NCBI GenBank assembly: GCA_002367355.1
Contig: DFBQ01000188.1
Span: 1 to 17,062, forward strand
Direction of reading: 5' to 3'
DNA: 17,062 nt
Origin: Deltaproteobacteria bacterium UBA3076
GTDB lineage: Bacteria; Desulfobacterota; Dissulfuribacteria; Dissulfuribacterales; UBA3076
Shown here: one piece after another, positions 8,196 through 15,701 of the stretch
How positions within the stretch are numbered: the stretch's first letter is position 1
How the letters are laid out: each line of letters opens with the position of its first letter
Program-made: the position numbers and the translations under genes
The notes under the pieces: model-generated
What the model was told of the DNA's origin: nothing
The model's database searches: none
The model's input: only the letters and a program-made list of their open reading frames with translations

Positions 8196-8222
8196 CACGA
8201 ATAACTCGGGTATCACGGATGA
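8196..8222 (+). repeat. 9-base repeat array, copy 4 (before pglX)
   Basis: The units are CACGAATAA, CTCGGGTAT and CACGGATGA, of which the middle one is degenerate. The array lies in the 116-base gap between the AbiEii-like gene and pglX. Its edge, read on the minus strand as CGTGGAG, supplies the GGAG used as the pglX ribosome-binding site. Confidence 0.7.
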
Positions 8223-8304
8223 TCTTCGTTCAGGAGATTATGTTCTCAAAAATTTATAGAGACCGTGAATAACCAAACATTGTAACGGGGGTATGCACCG
8301 GTGG

Positions 8305-9345
8305 TCATGATGCTTCGGCCCTCGCTTTCCCATTGAACTCATCCTGGAACTTTCGGACTGTTTGGATAAGGTCGTCAAATGCTGGTGGCTCACCGAAAAA
8401 CATCTCGTCTTTCATGGCGGTGTAATCCGATTTCCAATAAGCAATTTGGTCATCAGGCGGAACAAGCCTCAGGCGCCCTGGACACAAGGTGTCATAATCT
8501 ACCCAGGTGTACCGGAAATAGACCTGGCGATGTGCGGCTATCTGCTTAAAGAGTTCGAGATCGCCGGACGCTTTCTGGCCGATGTCTGCATCAATAAGAC
8601 GGTACAGATCATAATAATGTCTGGCCATTCTCGCTTGTCGTTTTTTCTCCGGCGGTCGAAAGGTCTCTTCATGAAGCAGCATGGCTTTTTCCCAGAAAGT
8701 ACGTTCGGGAGATACCACTCTGACGGAGAAATGGGTCTGTGTAAATAGATCTGGGAAGACATCTCCGAGATATGGATGAATATCGATATCCAGAGTTGGT
8801 TCCGTATCAGAACGGGCACCCAGCTCAATCTTGACCACTTGACGAAGATAGGTCATCTGGTCGCTAAAAGTTGTTGGATAGGCCAAAAGAAGTGTCTGCC
8901 TATCCGGATCATCGGGGTCCAGATCGAGTTGCCATGATAGCGCCGCGGGCATTTCTTTAGATATTGCCTCCTCAAGTAGGGCCAACAGGGTCCCGTTTAC
9001 ACAGTTTTGAGTGGCCTCTTTCAGGGCGTCCAGGCGTTTGCGCGTCTGTTTCTTACTGGGAGCACGGTCGGGCGCCTTGTCGCCGCCGAAGCCTAGAGCA
9101 TCACGATTGATTACGATATCGATATCCTCAGAGAACCTTTCTATCAGAGCCCATCCTTTTGAGAGCGAGGTCCCGCCCTTGAAAGTGAGCTGGGAACCCC
9201 ATTCAGGCAGATTGAACAACTTTTTCAGCGTCCAACAGACCCAAAAATCCTTCTCAATAGTTGCCGGCGGCAGGCCAAGTGTGTCTTGCGCCTGTTCGCA
9301 GACTGTTCGCCTTTGCTTTTCAGAAAATGACAAGAACACGTTCAT
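8305..9345 (-). CDS. AbiEii/AbiGii-type nucleotidyltransferase toxin
   Basis: The 346-residue product belongs to the AbiEii family of DUF1814/DNA-polymerase-beta-like nucleotidyltransferases, the toxins of type IV abortive-infection toxin-antitoxin pairs. The N-terminal part includes ATIEKDFWVCWTL at about 28-40. The nucleotidyltransferase signature GGTSLSK is at 57-63, followed by the acidic pair D74 and D76 in SEDIDIVI. Further conserved-looking segments are KIELGAR (172-178), SPERTFWEKAMLLHEE (212-227) and RHYYDLYRL (242-250). Characterised relatives transfer nucleotides to tRNA or otherwise stop growth; the target of this one is unknown. Its ATG overlaps the stop of the upstream antitoxin gene by four bases (9342-9345), the usual coupled arrangement. 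The pair lies between brxC and pglX in the BREX direction. Confidence 0.92.
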   Translation of the reverse strand: MNVFLSFSEKQRRTVCEQAQDTLGLPPATIEKDFWVCWTLKKLFNLPEWGSQLTFKGGTSLSKGWALIERFSEDIDIVINRDALGFGGDKAPDRAPSKKQTRKRLDALKEATQNCVNGTLLALLEEAISKEMPAALSWQLDLDPDDPDRQTLLLAYPTTFSDQMTYLRQVVKIELGARSDTEPTLDIDIHPYLGDVFPDLFTQTHFSVRVVSPERTFWEKAMLLHEETFRPPEKKRQARMARHYYDLYRLIDADIGQKASGDLELFKQIAAHRQVYFRYTWVDYDTLCPGRLRLVPPDDQIAYWKSDYTAMKDEMFFGEPPAFDDLIQTVRKFQDEFNGKARAEAS

Positions 9346-9971
9346 GTTGATTGTGTTTCCTTTTTCTTGCCCAGTCGCCTCATAATGTCCGCGATCCAGG
9401 CTGGTGCAAAACGGACATCCTTAAGCAACCGCTTTCTGTCATCAGCATGCAATCGGCGGTCAAGCCGAGCAATAACCTCGTCATCCACATGCTGCCGGCC
9501 CAAATGTCTCAAGGCCTGGATGACCAGTCCGCTGATTCTGTCGGCTGTTGCCATGTTGCGTGGCGTGGTTTGCTTCAGGATGATCTGTTTTTTTCCGATT
9601 CGTACGGTGCGGGAACGGCCATCCGTAAGATACACGATCTTCATGGGAATCTGTGTGGAAAGCCCGAGGAGATTAGCCGCATAGGCTCCTGACGGCTGCA
9701 AACGAATAGCATCGCGCCCTGCCAGAGTCCTTGCTACGGCATCAGGAGATGGGGTCAGCATCCCGAGGCTGGGATCTGTGCGGGGATAATCGTATAACCC
9801 CCGGGTGAGTTGACGAATGAGGCCCGATTGACGATATCTTTTTAAAGCAGAAGCCACCGCATCAAGGCTGCCCAGGTCGGAAAAGTGAGCCGGAGTGAAG
9901 ACCCAACCCTTACTGTGGCCATAAATACGATTTATTATTTTATTATCAACACTTTGCGTGTGTTTTCCCAC
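9342..9971 (-). CDS. AbiEi-type winged-helix antitoxin (DUF6088-like)
   Basis: This 209-residue protein precedes the AbiEii-like toxin gene and overlaps it by four bases. The N-terminal part (about 11-60: KIINRIYGHSKGWVF and later ALKRYRQSGLIRQLTRGLY) is a winged helix-turn-helix of the kind found in AbiEi and DUF6088 proteins. The middle holds LLGLSTQIPMKIVYLTDG at 101-118. Antitoxins of this group neutralise their partner toxin and bind inverted repeats in their own promoter to repress it. The start is a GTG at 9971, with AGGG about ten bases upstream; no better ATG is available near the family N-terminus. The 207-base AT-rich gap before it contains palindromes and a TTGACA, so the pair may have its own promoter. 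Confidence 0.87.
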   Translation of the reverse strand: MGKHTQSVDNKIINRIYGHSKGWVFTPAHFSDLGSLDAVASALKRYRQSGLIRQLTRGLYDYPRTDPSLGMLTPSPDAVARTLAGRDAIRLQPSGAYAANLLGLSTQIPMKIVYLTDGRSRTVRIGKKQIILKQTTPRNMATADRISGLVIQALRHLGRQHVDDEVIARLDRRLHADDRKRLLKDVRFAPAWIADIMRRLGKKKETQST

Positions 9972-10066
9972 AATATTTTTGCCCTAAATTTATATACATA
10001 TTTATGTCAAAAGTTACACCATTTTCACCTTAGCATATGGTTTCCACATCCTGATCCCATATGGGT
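9972..10066 (-). promoter_or_regulatory. Candidate promoter and operators of the AbiE-like pair
   Basis: The AT-rich gap upstream of the antitoxin gene holds a minus-strand TTGACA at 10010-10005. ATATAA-rich sequence follows it, although the spacing to a good -10 is not ideal. Three symmetrical sequences are visible: ACATA-TT-TATGT at 9996-10007 (overlapping the TTGACA), CATATG at 10034-10039 and the perfect palindrome CCCATATGGG at 10056-10065. AbiEi-type antitoxins are known to bind inverted repeats in their own promoters, so these are candidate operators. No site is proven. Confidence 0.4.
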
Positions 10067-10140
10067 CACTGTGCGCTTTCCACGCACGATTGTAATTTAC
10101 CCTGACTTTGTTCACAGCGAAAATTCTATCACTTTTTGAG

Positions 10141-10167
10141 CACGAATAACACGGATACCACGAATGG
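10141..10167 (+). repeat. 9-base repeat array, copy 5 (after brxC)
   Basis: Three units, CACGAATAA, CACGGATAC and CACGAATGG, lie downstream of the brxC stop codon with 11 bases between. The orientation is the same as copy 4 at 8196, so the two form direct repeats on either side of the AbiE-like pair. Confidence 0.85.
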
Positions 10168-10178
10168 AAAAGGCACTT

Positions 10179-13100
10179 CTATCTTATCTGGATGCGTTGT
10201 CCTGTCTTAATAGCCTCTTCCAGTCTTTTCCGAAGTTCATTCAAGAAGCTCTCAATGTCCTCTGTGGTCTCCAGGTACGTCTTCGTGATCATTTTTGCCG
10301 GTTCCAGGATGCAGCGGGGCTTCACGGTCGGTTTGGGTTGTGGTATCGGTGGCTCATTTACGGTCTCAGGTTTTACGGGAGGCCGATTGACAAACGCCTC
10401 GATCTTTTCCATGGCTGCATCAAAGGCCCAAAGAGCTTCCTGTCCGGCCTGGACTAGGTGTGCGATGCTTTCCTGCTGTTGAACCCGCTGATAAAGCTGC
10501 TCGAAGGGCGTGAGGCAGGCAGCGCGGAGAGTACTGTCGCAGGAAGCAGCCTCCAATTCTTTGTTGATCTCCGAAATATGGCCCTTGATTTTATCGGTAA
10601 CCTCTGCGCGGCACTTGTTAATCAAGCCCGAGTTTACGTCGTTGACGGTCTTGATCAATCCCTCAGCCTCGTAGATCAAAGAGTACGGAGCGGGTGCAGT
10701 GAGGATTTCGTTCATCCGGTGCAGGGAGGATGCGGCTGATTCATTTCTCTCCAGTTCCATGCGGTTCAATTGGAATTTCTGGTAAGCTGAACGTAGCCTC
10801 TCCCAGGCGGGCTTCTGGTGTTCGTAGAACTGTTCAAGGTTGTGGAAATCGTCCGAGAGATCCAGCAGATCGTCCTTGCGCTGATTGAACAGTTCGATGA
10901 ATTTGTAGCTTTCGTCGGAGGCGAGGAGCGGCCTGATCACGCTCAGTGCTTCAGATATCTCTTCCTTGCCCGGATAGTCACCCATATCGGCCAATGGTTT
11001 GAAACTGTTAAGAGCCGTTTCCCATGCTCTCAGCCTCTCCTGCAAAAAGGCACACAGGGCATCCTCGTTGTCCGGCCCCATTTTGGAGAACACGTCCTGG
11101 CCCAACTGTCGGGCGTTTTGGAGGGCTTTGGGATCGGAGGTTTTGCGTTTGTGGATTGTGATCTTACGCCACTTGGCAGGCGCCTTAATGTTTTCATAGA
11201 CCTTGTCGAGTGGAAGCGTATCGCCTTCCAGCTTCAAGCTGATTTCACCAACCACTAGCAATCTGGCAATCAGCAGAGCCACTTCCATATCGGGCCACCC
11301 GTAAGGCCGCATGGCGTATCGTTTCTCGATCATATCGTGAATCACGATTGCGTGATGCTTTAAGTCGCAGAGTTCTATGTAGTTGCGCAGGTCCTCGATG
11401 GCCTGCGGATTGCTCTCTTCCAGATTCAGGGCGAGTGTCTGCTGTGCGACATCGTTGCTGCGGAGAACGGCCTGGATTTCCTTGAGCGGCTCAGAATGGA
11501 GATGCTTTAGATAGCCCATTTTAGAAAAGGTATTGGTGATCAGATACTCCAACGCCTCGTCCAGGCAGACAGCGGCAGTTGATGCCTTAGTCGTGAATTG
11601 CTGCCCCGCCACAAAGTAGGAAGCCTCAGTGAGAATGTCTCCCAGCAACGCGGTCAAGTGTTCTCGACGCTCCCGGTTGTCCTCAGCATTGTCCCGCAGG
11701 ATGCGCTTGGTCGAGTCGGGAAGGCCGCTATCGCTCTTCGTCCTTAAGTATTTATCCGTTTGGGCATAAGCGCAGAGTTCTCGGCTCATTTTTTCATTGT
11801 CCCCCAGGCGTACAATGATTTGTCCGCCTTCGTTGGTGCTTTCGAGTACGCATTTGGGATCGTTATAGATCGAATATTCGTCAGCCAGTGGCGAGACCAC
11901 TGAGACGATCAACCCTCCTTCCACACGACCTCCGACCGGGTGCATGTCGCAGATTCGGGCAAAGCTGAAGTCCATCTTGTTTTTGGAGTATCGATGTTTT
12001 CTCTGGCCTTTGAGCACATCCTCGAAGATGAGTTCACCCAAAAGCTTGGCCTCTTCGGCACTGCCCAGATCAATGCCCTTGATCTCCCGGCTGACATCTC
12101 GCTCCTCGTTAGTAAGGAAGAAGTAGTTATCGCCATTGCGGTTGATCAAGGTTTCACTTTCCAAACGCTGGAGGCTTTCTTCGATCTGACGGCGTAACGC
12201 TAACCGGTCGGCATCGATTTCGTTGATGGAAAGGGTGACCAGATTGTCCACGTTGCCCTTGATCTCATCGACGTACCTGATGAGAAAGAGCATTTGCAGC
12301 AGCTTGACATCAAATTGCTCTAAACTCGGGTTGTCCCCAGCCTGCTCGATAGTCGGCTTCACGGATGTGTCAAGGAAGCTCTCTATGGAAGGATAGAACT
12401 CATAAAGTGGCACAAGTAGACCGACGTCCTTCAAGGCCACACTTTGCGCCGCCGACTGAAAGGCATCCAGCATAGAGCGCTCGCCCCTGGCCAAATGTAG
12501 GCCCGTGGCACCAACACGGCGTATGACCTCGAATATCTTCTGCAAGAGGCAGAACTGATATGGGGCGAAGGGGTAGTTCCGGACAAAATCCTCGGCATCG
12601 GCATAGGGCTTGAGGGTCATGCGGCAATTCCGGAAGGTGAGTTGATGGCGAAGGATGTCCTCTTTCTCAGCGAATCTATCTTTCAGATCGTCTACAACCG
12701 CTTCCTCCTTTTCCAGCAAACGCTTCTGGATCACCTCATCTGCGTTTGCACTGGACAAGGACAGGCGAGTCTGGAAACGACCCTGAATCTTAGAGAAATC
12801 GTTCCTGGTAGCAGTACGGAGCTCGCCAATGACTTTATCGATTTCCTCTTGCGATGTGACGACGACCCAGGCCCGACCGTCACATAAGACGCCGAGATCT
12901 TCTGCAACGGTCTGTAGATTGAGCATCAGATGCCCGTCTGTGCCGATAAACTGGCCAACCTCGTCTGCGAAGAAAACTATGCGGTGATCGGGGCCTTTTG
13001 AATCGAGGTACTCCTTGACCCACCTGGCAAAGTTTTCGACCGTCAATGAAAAGTTTTCCTCTGCGTTGTCGATCCATTTTTCTGCCGATTCCTGGCTCTG

Positions 13101-13769
13101 CCCTGAGGTCCGCTGGAATGCTTCGACGACCTGATCCCGGTTGAACTCATAGGCGTCACGCTCTTCGGCCCATTCGGTGCCGGTGATGTCCCGGTAGGCA
13201 TCATGGAACGTTGCCAGCTTGCCCTGGTTATCAAGGTAACGTTCCAGGTGGGCAATGTGGGGATGGTCTCCGTCATATCCTTGCATTTCATTCAGGACTT
13301 TCAGGAAGACAGCGAGAATCGCTTCCCGGCCTGATTTACTGTCGGCTTTGCTGTCGATATTGAACAGGATCACGTCGGTGTTGGAGGCCACGGTTCGTTT
13401 GATGTCGCCAAAGAGCATAGCGTCCTCAACCTTGGTATCGAAGAACTCAACCGCACGCTTCGTCTGACCTTCATACGAATGTGTCCTGTTGCCCAGCAGG
13501 TATGAGAGCACTTTAAGGAAATGGGACTTACCCGAGCCGAAGAATCCCGATATCCATACCCCCATCTTTCCAGTAATGGCCGAATCGTGAGGATTATCAA
13601 TGACGTTCAAGTAGGCCGAGAGGAACTTGCGAAAATGCCTATCGAGTTCTTTGGTGATAACAAACTCGTCAAGTTCCTGCCAGACGGAGCGCTCGTCCAG
13701 TTGGTGGGCTTTAACCACGCCATTGATCGAACGGAAGATGTCTTTTTTGAACAAGCTTTTGATCTGCAT
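10179..13769 (-). CDS. brxC: BrxC, BREX P-loop ATPase
   Basis: The 1196-residue product is the large BREX core ATPase (called BrxC or PglY). Walker A is GFFGSGKSH at 75-83, preceded by KMGVWIS. A Walker B-like segment IVFFADEVGQ lies at 264-273, with the acidic pair D269 and E270. The N-terminus MQIKSLFKKDIFRSINGVVKA is typical for BREX type 1. The C-terminal third is rich in charged and helical sequence (for example IYEAEGLIKTVNDVNSG), with likely coiled-coil stretches. It ends in a proline-rich linker (RPPVKPETVNEPPIPQPKP) and a short tail. BrxC is essential for both methylation and exclusion in studied systems and is thought to assemble with PglX and BrxB. The start at 13769 has a good AAGGGG six bases upstream, in the 12-base gap after brxB. 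The gene looks intact. Confidence 0.96.
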   Translation of the reverse strand: MQIKSLFKKDIFRSINGVVKAHQLDERSVWQELDEFVITKELDRHFRKFLSAYLNVIDNPHDSAITGKMGVWISGFFGSGKSHFLKVLSYLLGNRTHSYEGQTKRAVEFFDTKVEDAMLFGDIKRTVASNTDVILFNIDSKADSKSGREAILAVFLKVLNEMQGYDGDHPHIAHLERYLDNQGKLATFHDAYRDITGTEWAEERDAYEFNRDQVVEAFQRTSGQSQESAEKWIDNAEENFSLTVENFARWVKEYLDSKGPDHRIVFFADEVGQFIGTDGHLMLNLQTVAEDLGVLCDGRAWVVVTSQEEIDKVIGELRTATRNDFSKIQGRFQTRLSLSSANADEVIQKRLLEKEEAVVDDLKDRFAEKEDILRHQLTFRNCRMTLKPYADAEDFVRNYPFAPYQFCLLQKIFEVIRRVGATGLHLARGERSMLDAFQSAAQSVALKDVGLLVPLYEFYPSIESFLDTSVKPTIEQAGDNPSLEQFDVKLLQMLFLIRYVDEIKGNVDNLVTLSINEIDADRLALRRQIEESLQRLESETLINRNGDNYFFLTNEERDVSREIKGIDLGSAEEAKLLGELIFEDVLKGQRKHRYSKNKMDFSFARICDMHPVGGRVEGGLIVSVVSPLADEYSIYNDPKCVLESTNEGGQIIVRLGDNEKMSRELCAYAQTDKYLRTKSDSGLPDSTKRILRDNAEDNRERREHLTALLGDILTEASYFVAGQQFTTKASTAAVCLDEALEYLITNTFSKMGYLKHLHSEPLKEIQAVLRSNDVAQQTLALNLEESNPQAIEDLRNYIELCDLKHHAIVIHDMIEKRYAMRPYGWPDMEVALLIARLLVVGEISLKLEGDTLPLDKVYENIKAPAKWRKITIHKRKTSDPKALQNARQLGQDVFSKMGPDNEDALCAFLQERLRAWETALNSFKPLADMGDYPGKEEISEALSVIRPLLASDESYKFIELFNQRKDDLLDLSDDFHNLEQFYEHQKPAWERLRSAYQKFQLNRMELERNESAASSLHRMNEILTAPAPYSLIYEAEGLIKTVNDVNSGLINKCRAEVTDKIKGHISEINKELEAASCDSTLRAACLTPFEQLYQRVQQQESIAHLVQAGQEALWAFDAAMEKIEAFVNRPPVKPETVNEPPIPQPKPTVKPRCILEPAKMITKTYLETTEDIESFLNELRKRLEEAIKTGQRIQIR

Positions 13770-13781
13770 CGTGGGCCCCTT

Positions 13782-14357
13782 TCAAGGAACAAGCTTGAAA
13801 GCTCGATAGTAGTTGTTGCTTTTGATCTTTCCAAATAGTCGAAGGGCCTGACCATCATAGCGGCCAGGGTAAAACATTACCAGCGGCGTCTGCCCCATAA
13901 CCGTCTGCAAATTGTTTAGCAGGGTATGGGACCGAACCAGAGGCCAAACGCTACCCACCCCTGAAACGAGCACCAAGTCTTGATCCTGGGGTTGAGCCAA
14001 TTCGGCAAAAAGCTGTACCAGCCTTTCTGGCTTGAGCGGACTGCGGAGGGCCTTTTCCAGTGCCTCGTCGCCTTTTTTTTCCTGCATCTGGAAAGAGCGC
14101 TCCAGCAGATTCCGCTCCTTGAGGTGATCAACGACCAGATCAAACAGGTTGACATGCTTTACTCGGAGCCCGGGCCTGTGTTTGGGAATGTGGGCCAAGA
14201 GGAACTGGATGTGCTCGCGGATGCGGATTTCTTCCTCAGGCGGATAGTCGAAAATGTAAAAGGCGATCTCATTCCCGAGCCCTTTGCTACTGAGGAATTC
14301 TTTTGAGGTGACCTTCGGGAGAACTTCGTTTAATCGTTGGGTCAGTGAATCGTTCAT
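13782..14357 (-). CDS. brxB: BrxB (DUF1788), BREX core protein
   Basis: This 191-residue protein matches the BrxB/DUF1788 family. The conserved segments VSGVGSVWPLVRSHTLLNNLQ (131-151) and PLVMFYPGRYDGQALRLFG (158-176) are clear. BrxB is a core protein of type 1 BREX, needed for methylation and defence, without an assigned enzymatic activity. I chose the ATG at 14357 because it overlaps the brxA stop in an ATGA arrangement and matches the family N-terminus (MNDSLTQRLNEVLP). The same frame is open further upstream to 14537, but that extension lies within brxA and has no family support. An A8 run on the coding strand (14073-14080) encodes part of QEKKGDE near residue 93. brxC follows after 12 bases. 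Confidence 0.95.
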   Translation of the reverse strand: MNDSLTQRLNEVLPKVTSKEFLSSKGLGNEIAFYIFDYPPEEEIRIREHIQFLLAHIPKHRPGLRVKHVNLFDLVVDHLKERNLLERSFQMQEKKGDEALEKALRSPLKPERLVQLFAELAQPQDQDLVLVSGVGSVWPLVRSHTLLNNLQTVMGQTPLVMFYPGRYDGQALRLFGKIKSNNYYRAFKLVP

Positions 14358-14944
14358 GGTATCACCTGAATACAGCGTAGGACATAATGTTCGTGGTGTT
14401 TCTCTAAGTAGCGAAGTACTTGAGATGCAATAAAAACGGTTTGCAGTTTCTTCGACCTGCTGTTCTCGATGTAACCGGCCTGGGCCAATATCTGGAAGAC
14501 TGATGACCGGAGTCGTTTTCTCGTGGATTCTTTCCAAACCGGCATATCCGGATCACGTCCACGGCAGTCATCCAGGTAGTCCTCCCAAAGCTTGTTCGAC
14601 AGGATTTTGGTGAAGACGCGGTACTGTTCTCTGACGACCAGATCGAGAAAGTCCCCCAAGAGCGGACTGTGCTTCACAGCGGCTGCCAAAACAGCGTGGA
14701 TGGCAACGGCACTCGTACCATCCCGGATGAGCCTCCATAGTTCTGGTTTCATCAGTTCCAGTCGCTTACGGATCAACCTGCCAAGGCGAACAGCGGTCGC
14801 TGCGGTCCTAGCCTGAAGGATATTGTCCTTTAGAATCGCTTTCTCCAAGTCCTTCGCATTGACGCCTCTCAGCAGCAGGTCGGCAATGATCCTGCTCTCG
14901 TGGACTTTGAGTGATCCTGCGGTTATGTCGGCTTTGTATCTCAT
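14354..14944 (-). CDS. brxA: BrxA (DUF1819), first gene of the BREX operon
   Basis: The 196-residue product matches BrxA/DUF1819, a small helical DNA-binding protein of type 1 BREX. Its N-terminus MRYKADITAGSLKVHESRIIADLLL is the family's usual start, which is why I chose the ATG at 14944. A TTG at 14965 would add seven residues (MAEAPPR), but it lacks a Shine-Dalgarno sequence and family support. The ATG itself has only a poorly spaced GAGG. The rest is a typical helical region (for example IRKRLELMKPELWRLI) followed by FQILAQAGYIENSRSKKLQ near residues 150-168. It overlaps brxB by four bases. As the first gene in the operon, it should lie just downstream of the main BREX promoter. No WYL-type BrxR regulator gene is present before it. 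Confidence 0.94.
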   Translation of the reverse strand: MRYKADITAGSLKVHESRIIADLLLRGVNAKDLEKAILKDNILQARTAATAVRLGRLIRKRLELMKPELWRLIRDGTSAVAIHAVLAAAVKHSPLLGDFLDLVVREQYRVFTKILSNKLWEDYLDDCRGRDPDMPVWKESTRKRLRSSVFQILAQAGYIENSRSKKLQTVFIASQVLRYLEKHHEHYVLRCIQVIP

Positions 14945-15497
14945 CCTCGGCGGCGCTTCAGCCAATTCGGACTAAATGAATGAGAGTGATAGTTGCAAGT
15001 TGAACATCGGGTCTGACGTTGGTGCAACAGATAGCTTTTGAACATGAGTTGGGAGAATGATGTGGTTCGAATAGCGAGGATGGCAGCCAGATCACGCCAG
15101 AGGGTGCGGGGGTGGCGGCTTTCTTAGCAGGAAGCTCAGCCATGCGGGTACCCTGCTTCCAGGGCTCGACAGCCCCCAAAATCGGACTGCCTGGCTGACC
15201 TGTAACCTCGCATACTGTCTCCTGTTCTGCAGGTCTGCTTAAGGATAAGTTACCATGTTTCTTATTGATTTAACGAGATTTTTATCAGGAACGAGCACCA
15301 AAGTAAAGCCCAAAGGCCCGACTTAAGCCGAAGTTTTATTTCATTACTTCAGCCAGTTGTATATTACTACAAGGCAGTTGATTGGCCACGGATGAAAAAT
15401 CTGTGCCTTAATTAAATTGTGCCTTATGTGGACCCCATTCAAACAGGTACGTCTCCTATTCCATAAAACGTAAACACCTCTTGAAAAGAAAAAAGCC
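14945..15497. other. Gene-poor stretch between the BREX operon and the glutamate synthase leader
   Basis: No convincing gene is visible here. On the minus strand, near brxA, TTGCAA (14998-14993) and TTTAGT (14976-14971), 16 bases apart, form a weak candidate BREX promoter. The segment 15100-15240 is GC-rich and holds several inverted repeats: GGAAGC at 15130-15135 with GCTTCC at 15155-15160, GGGGG at 15108-15112 with CCCCC at 15173-15177, and GACCTG at 15197-15202 with CAGGTC at 15230-15235. Frames are open on both strands there without family support. The segment 15241-15497 is AT-richer and carries a direct repeat of TGTGCCTTA at 15402-15410 and 15419-15427. It could be the remains of a mobile element or hold an RNA gene. 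Confidence 0.4.
15136..15213 (-). CDS. Possible 25-residue small ORF upstream of brxA
   Basis: An ATG at 15213-15211 on the minus strand has an AGGAG five bases upstream, the best ribosome-binding site in this stretch. It opens a 25-codon frame beginning MRGYRSARQSDFGGCRALEA and ending in TGA at 15136. It lies about 190 bases before brxA, in the same direction. It might be a leader peptide, a remnant of a longer gene or chance. I do not recognise it. Confidence 0.2.
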   Translation of the reverse strand: MRGYRSARQSDFGGCRALEAGYPHG

Positions 15498-15527
15498 TTG
15501 ACAAGATGGATTAGTACACCCTAAATA
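15498..15527 (+). promoter_or_regulatory. Candidate promoter for the glutamate synthase-like gene leader
   Basis: A perfect -35 hexamer TTGACA lies at 15498-15503. A weaker -10-like TAAATA lies at 15522-15527, with an 18-base spacer. Transcription would start near 15533 and run into the structured leader. Confidence 0.5.
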
Positions 15528-15540
15528 GATCCCTGTTATT

Positions 15541-15594
15541 ACAAATTTGTAAGGTTTCCTACAAAGATGTAGGAAGCTATTTTACAGTATGGCT
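15541..15594 (+). promoter_or_regulatory. Structured leader with two mutually exclusive hairpins
   Basis: Hairpin A pairs 15546-15551 plus 15553-15554 with 15558-15565: eight base pairs, a bulged A and a three-base loop. Hairpin B pairs TTCCTACA (15556-15563) with TGTAGGAA (15568-15575) around an AAGA loop. They share 15558-15563, so only one can form. A further six-base-pair stem with one G-U pair links 15575-15580 to 15589-15594. This layout resembles a regulatory leader, but it matches no riboswitch class that I can name. Confidence 0.45.
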
Positions 15595-15597
15595 GAC

Positions 15598-15640
15598 AAA
15601 GACGTCCGCCTCCCTTATGGGTGGTGGACGTCTTTTTTTT
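15598..15640 (+). terminator. Strong intrinsic terminator upstream of the glutamate synthase-like gene
   Basis: AAAGACGTCC at 15598-15607 pairs perfectly with GGACGTCTTT at 15626-15635, extended by three more pairs (one G-U) and an inner CCC/GGG. A run of T follows to 15640. It points in the plus direction and sits only about 60 bases before the ATG at 15702. It therefore either ends a short RNA starting near 15533 or acts as an attenuator in the gene's leader. Confidence 0.85.
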
Positions 15641-15701
15641 GCGGTGGAAATAACAATTTTGCTGAAACTCTATACCTAATTTCTAAATAGGAGGATTTTT
15701 T

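Noticed and set aside
10071..10087. GTGCG/CGCAC inverted repeat as a terminator for brxC
   Set aside because: The stem has only five base pairs and no run of T follows it on the minus strand.
13782..14537. Longer 251-residue form of BrxB
   Set aside because: The first 60 residues fall inside brxA in another frame and do not fit the family; the ATG at 14357 overlapping the brxA stop is the natural start.
14958..15179. 73-codon minus-strand frame before brxA
   Set aside because: It starts at TTG, has no ribosome site, and its proline/cysteine-rich translation matches nothing I recognise. It may be a fragment but cannot be supported as a gene.
15255..15326. 23-codon plus-strand frame (MFLIDLTRFLSG...) as a leader peptide
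   Set aside because: It has only a loosely placed AAGGA, lies upstream of the likely promoter at 15498 and shows no link to the downstream gene.
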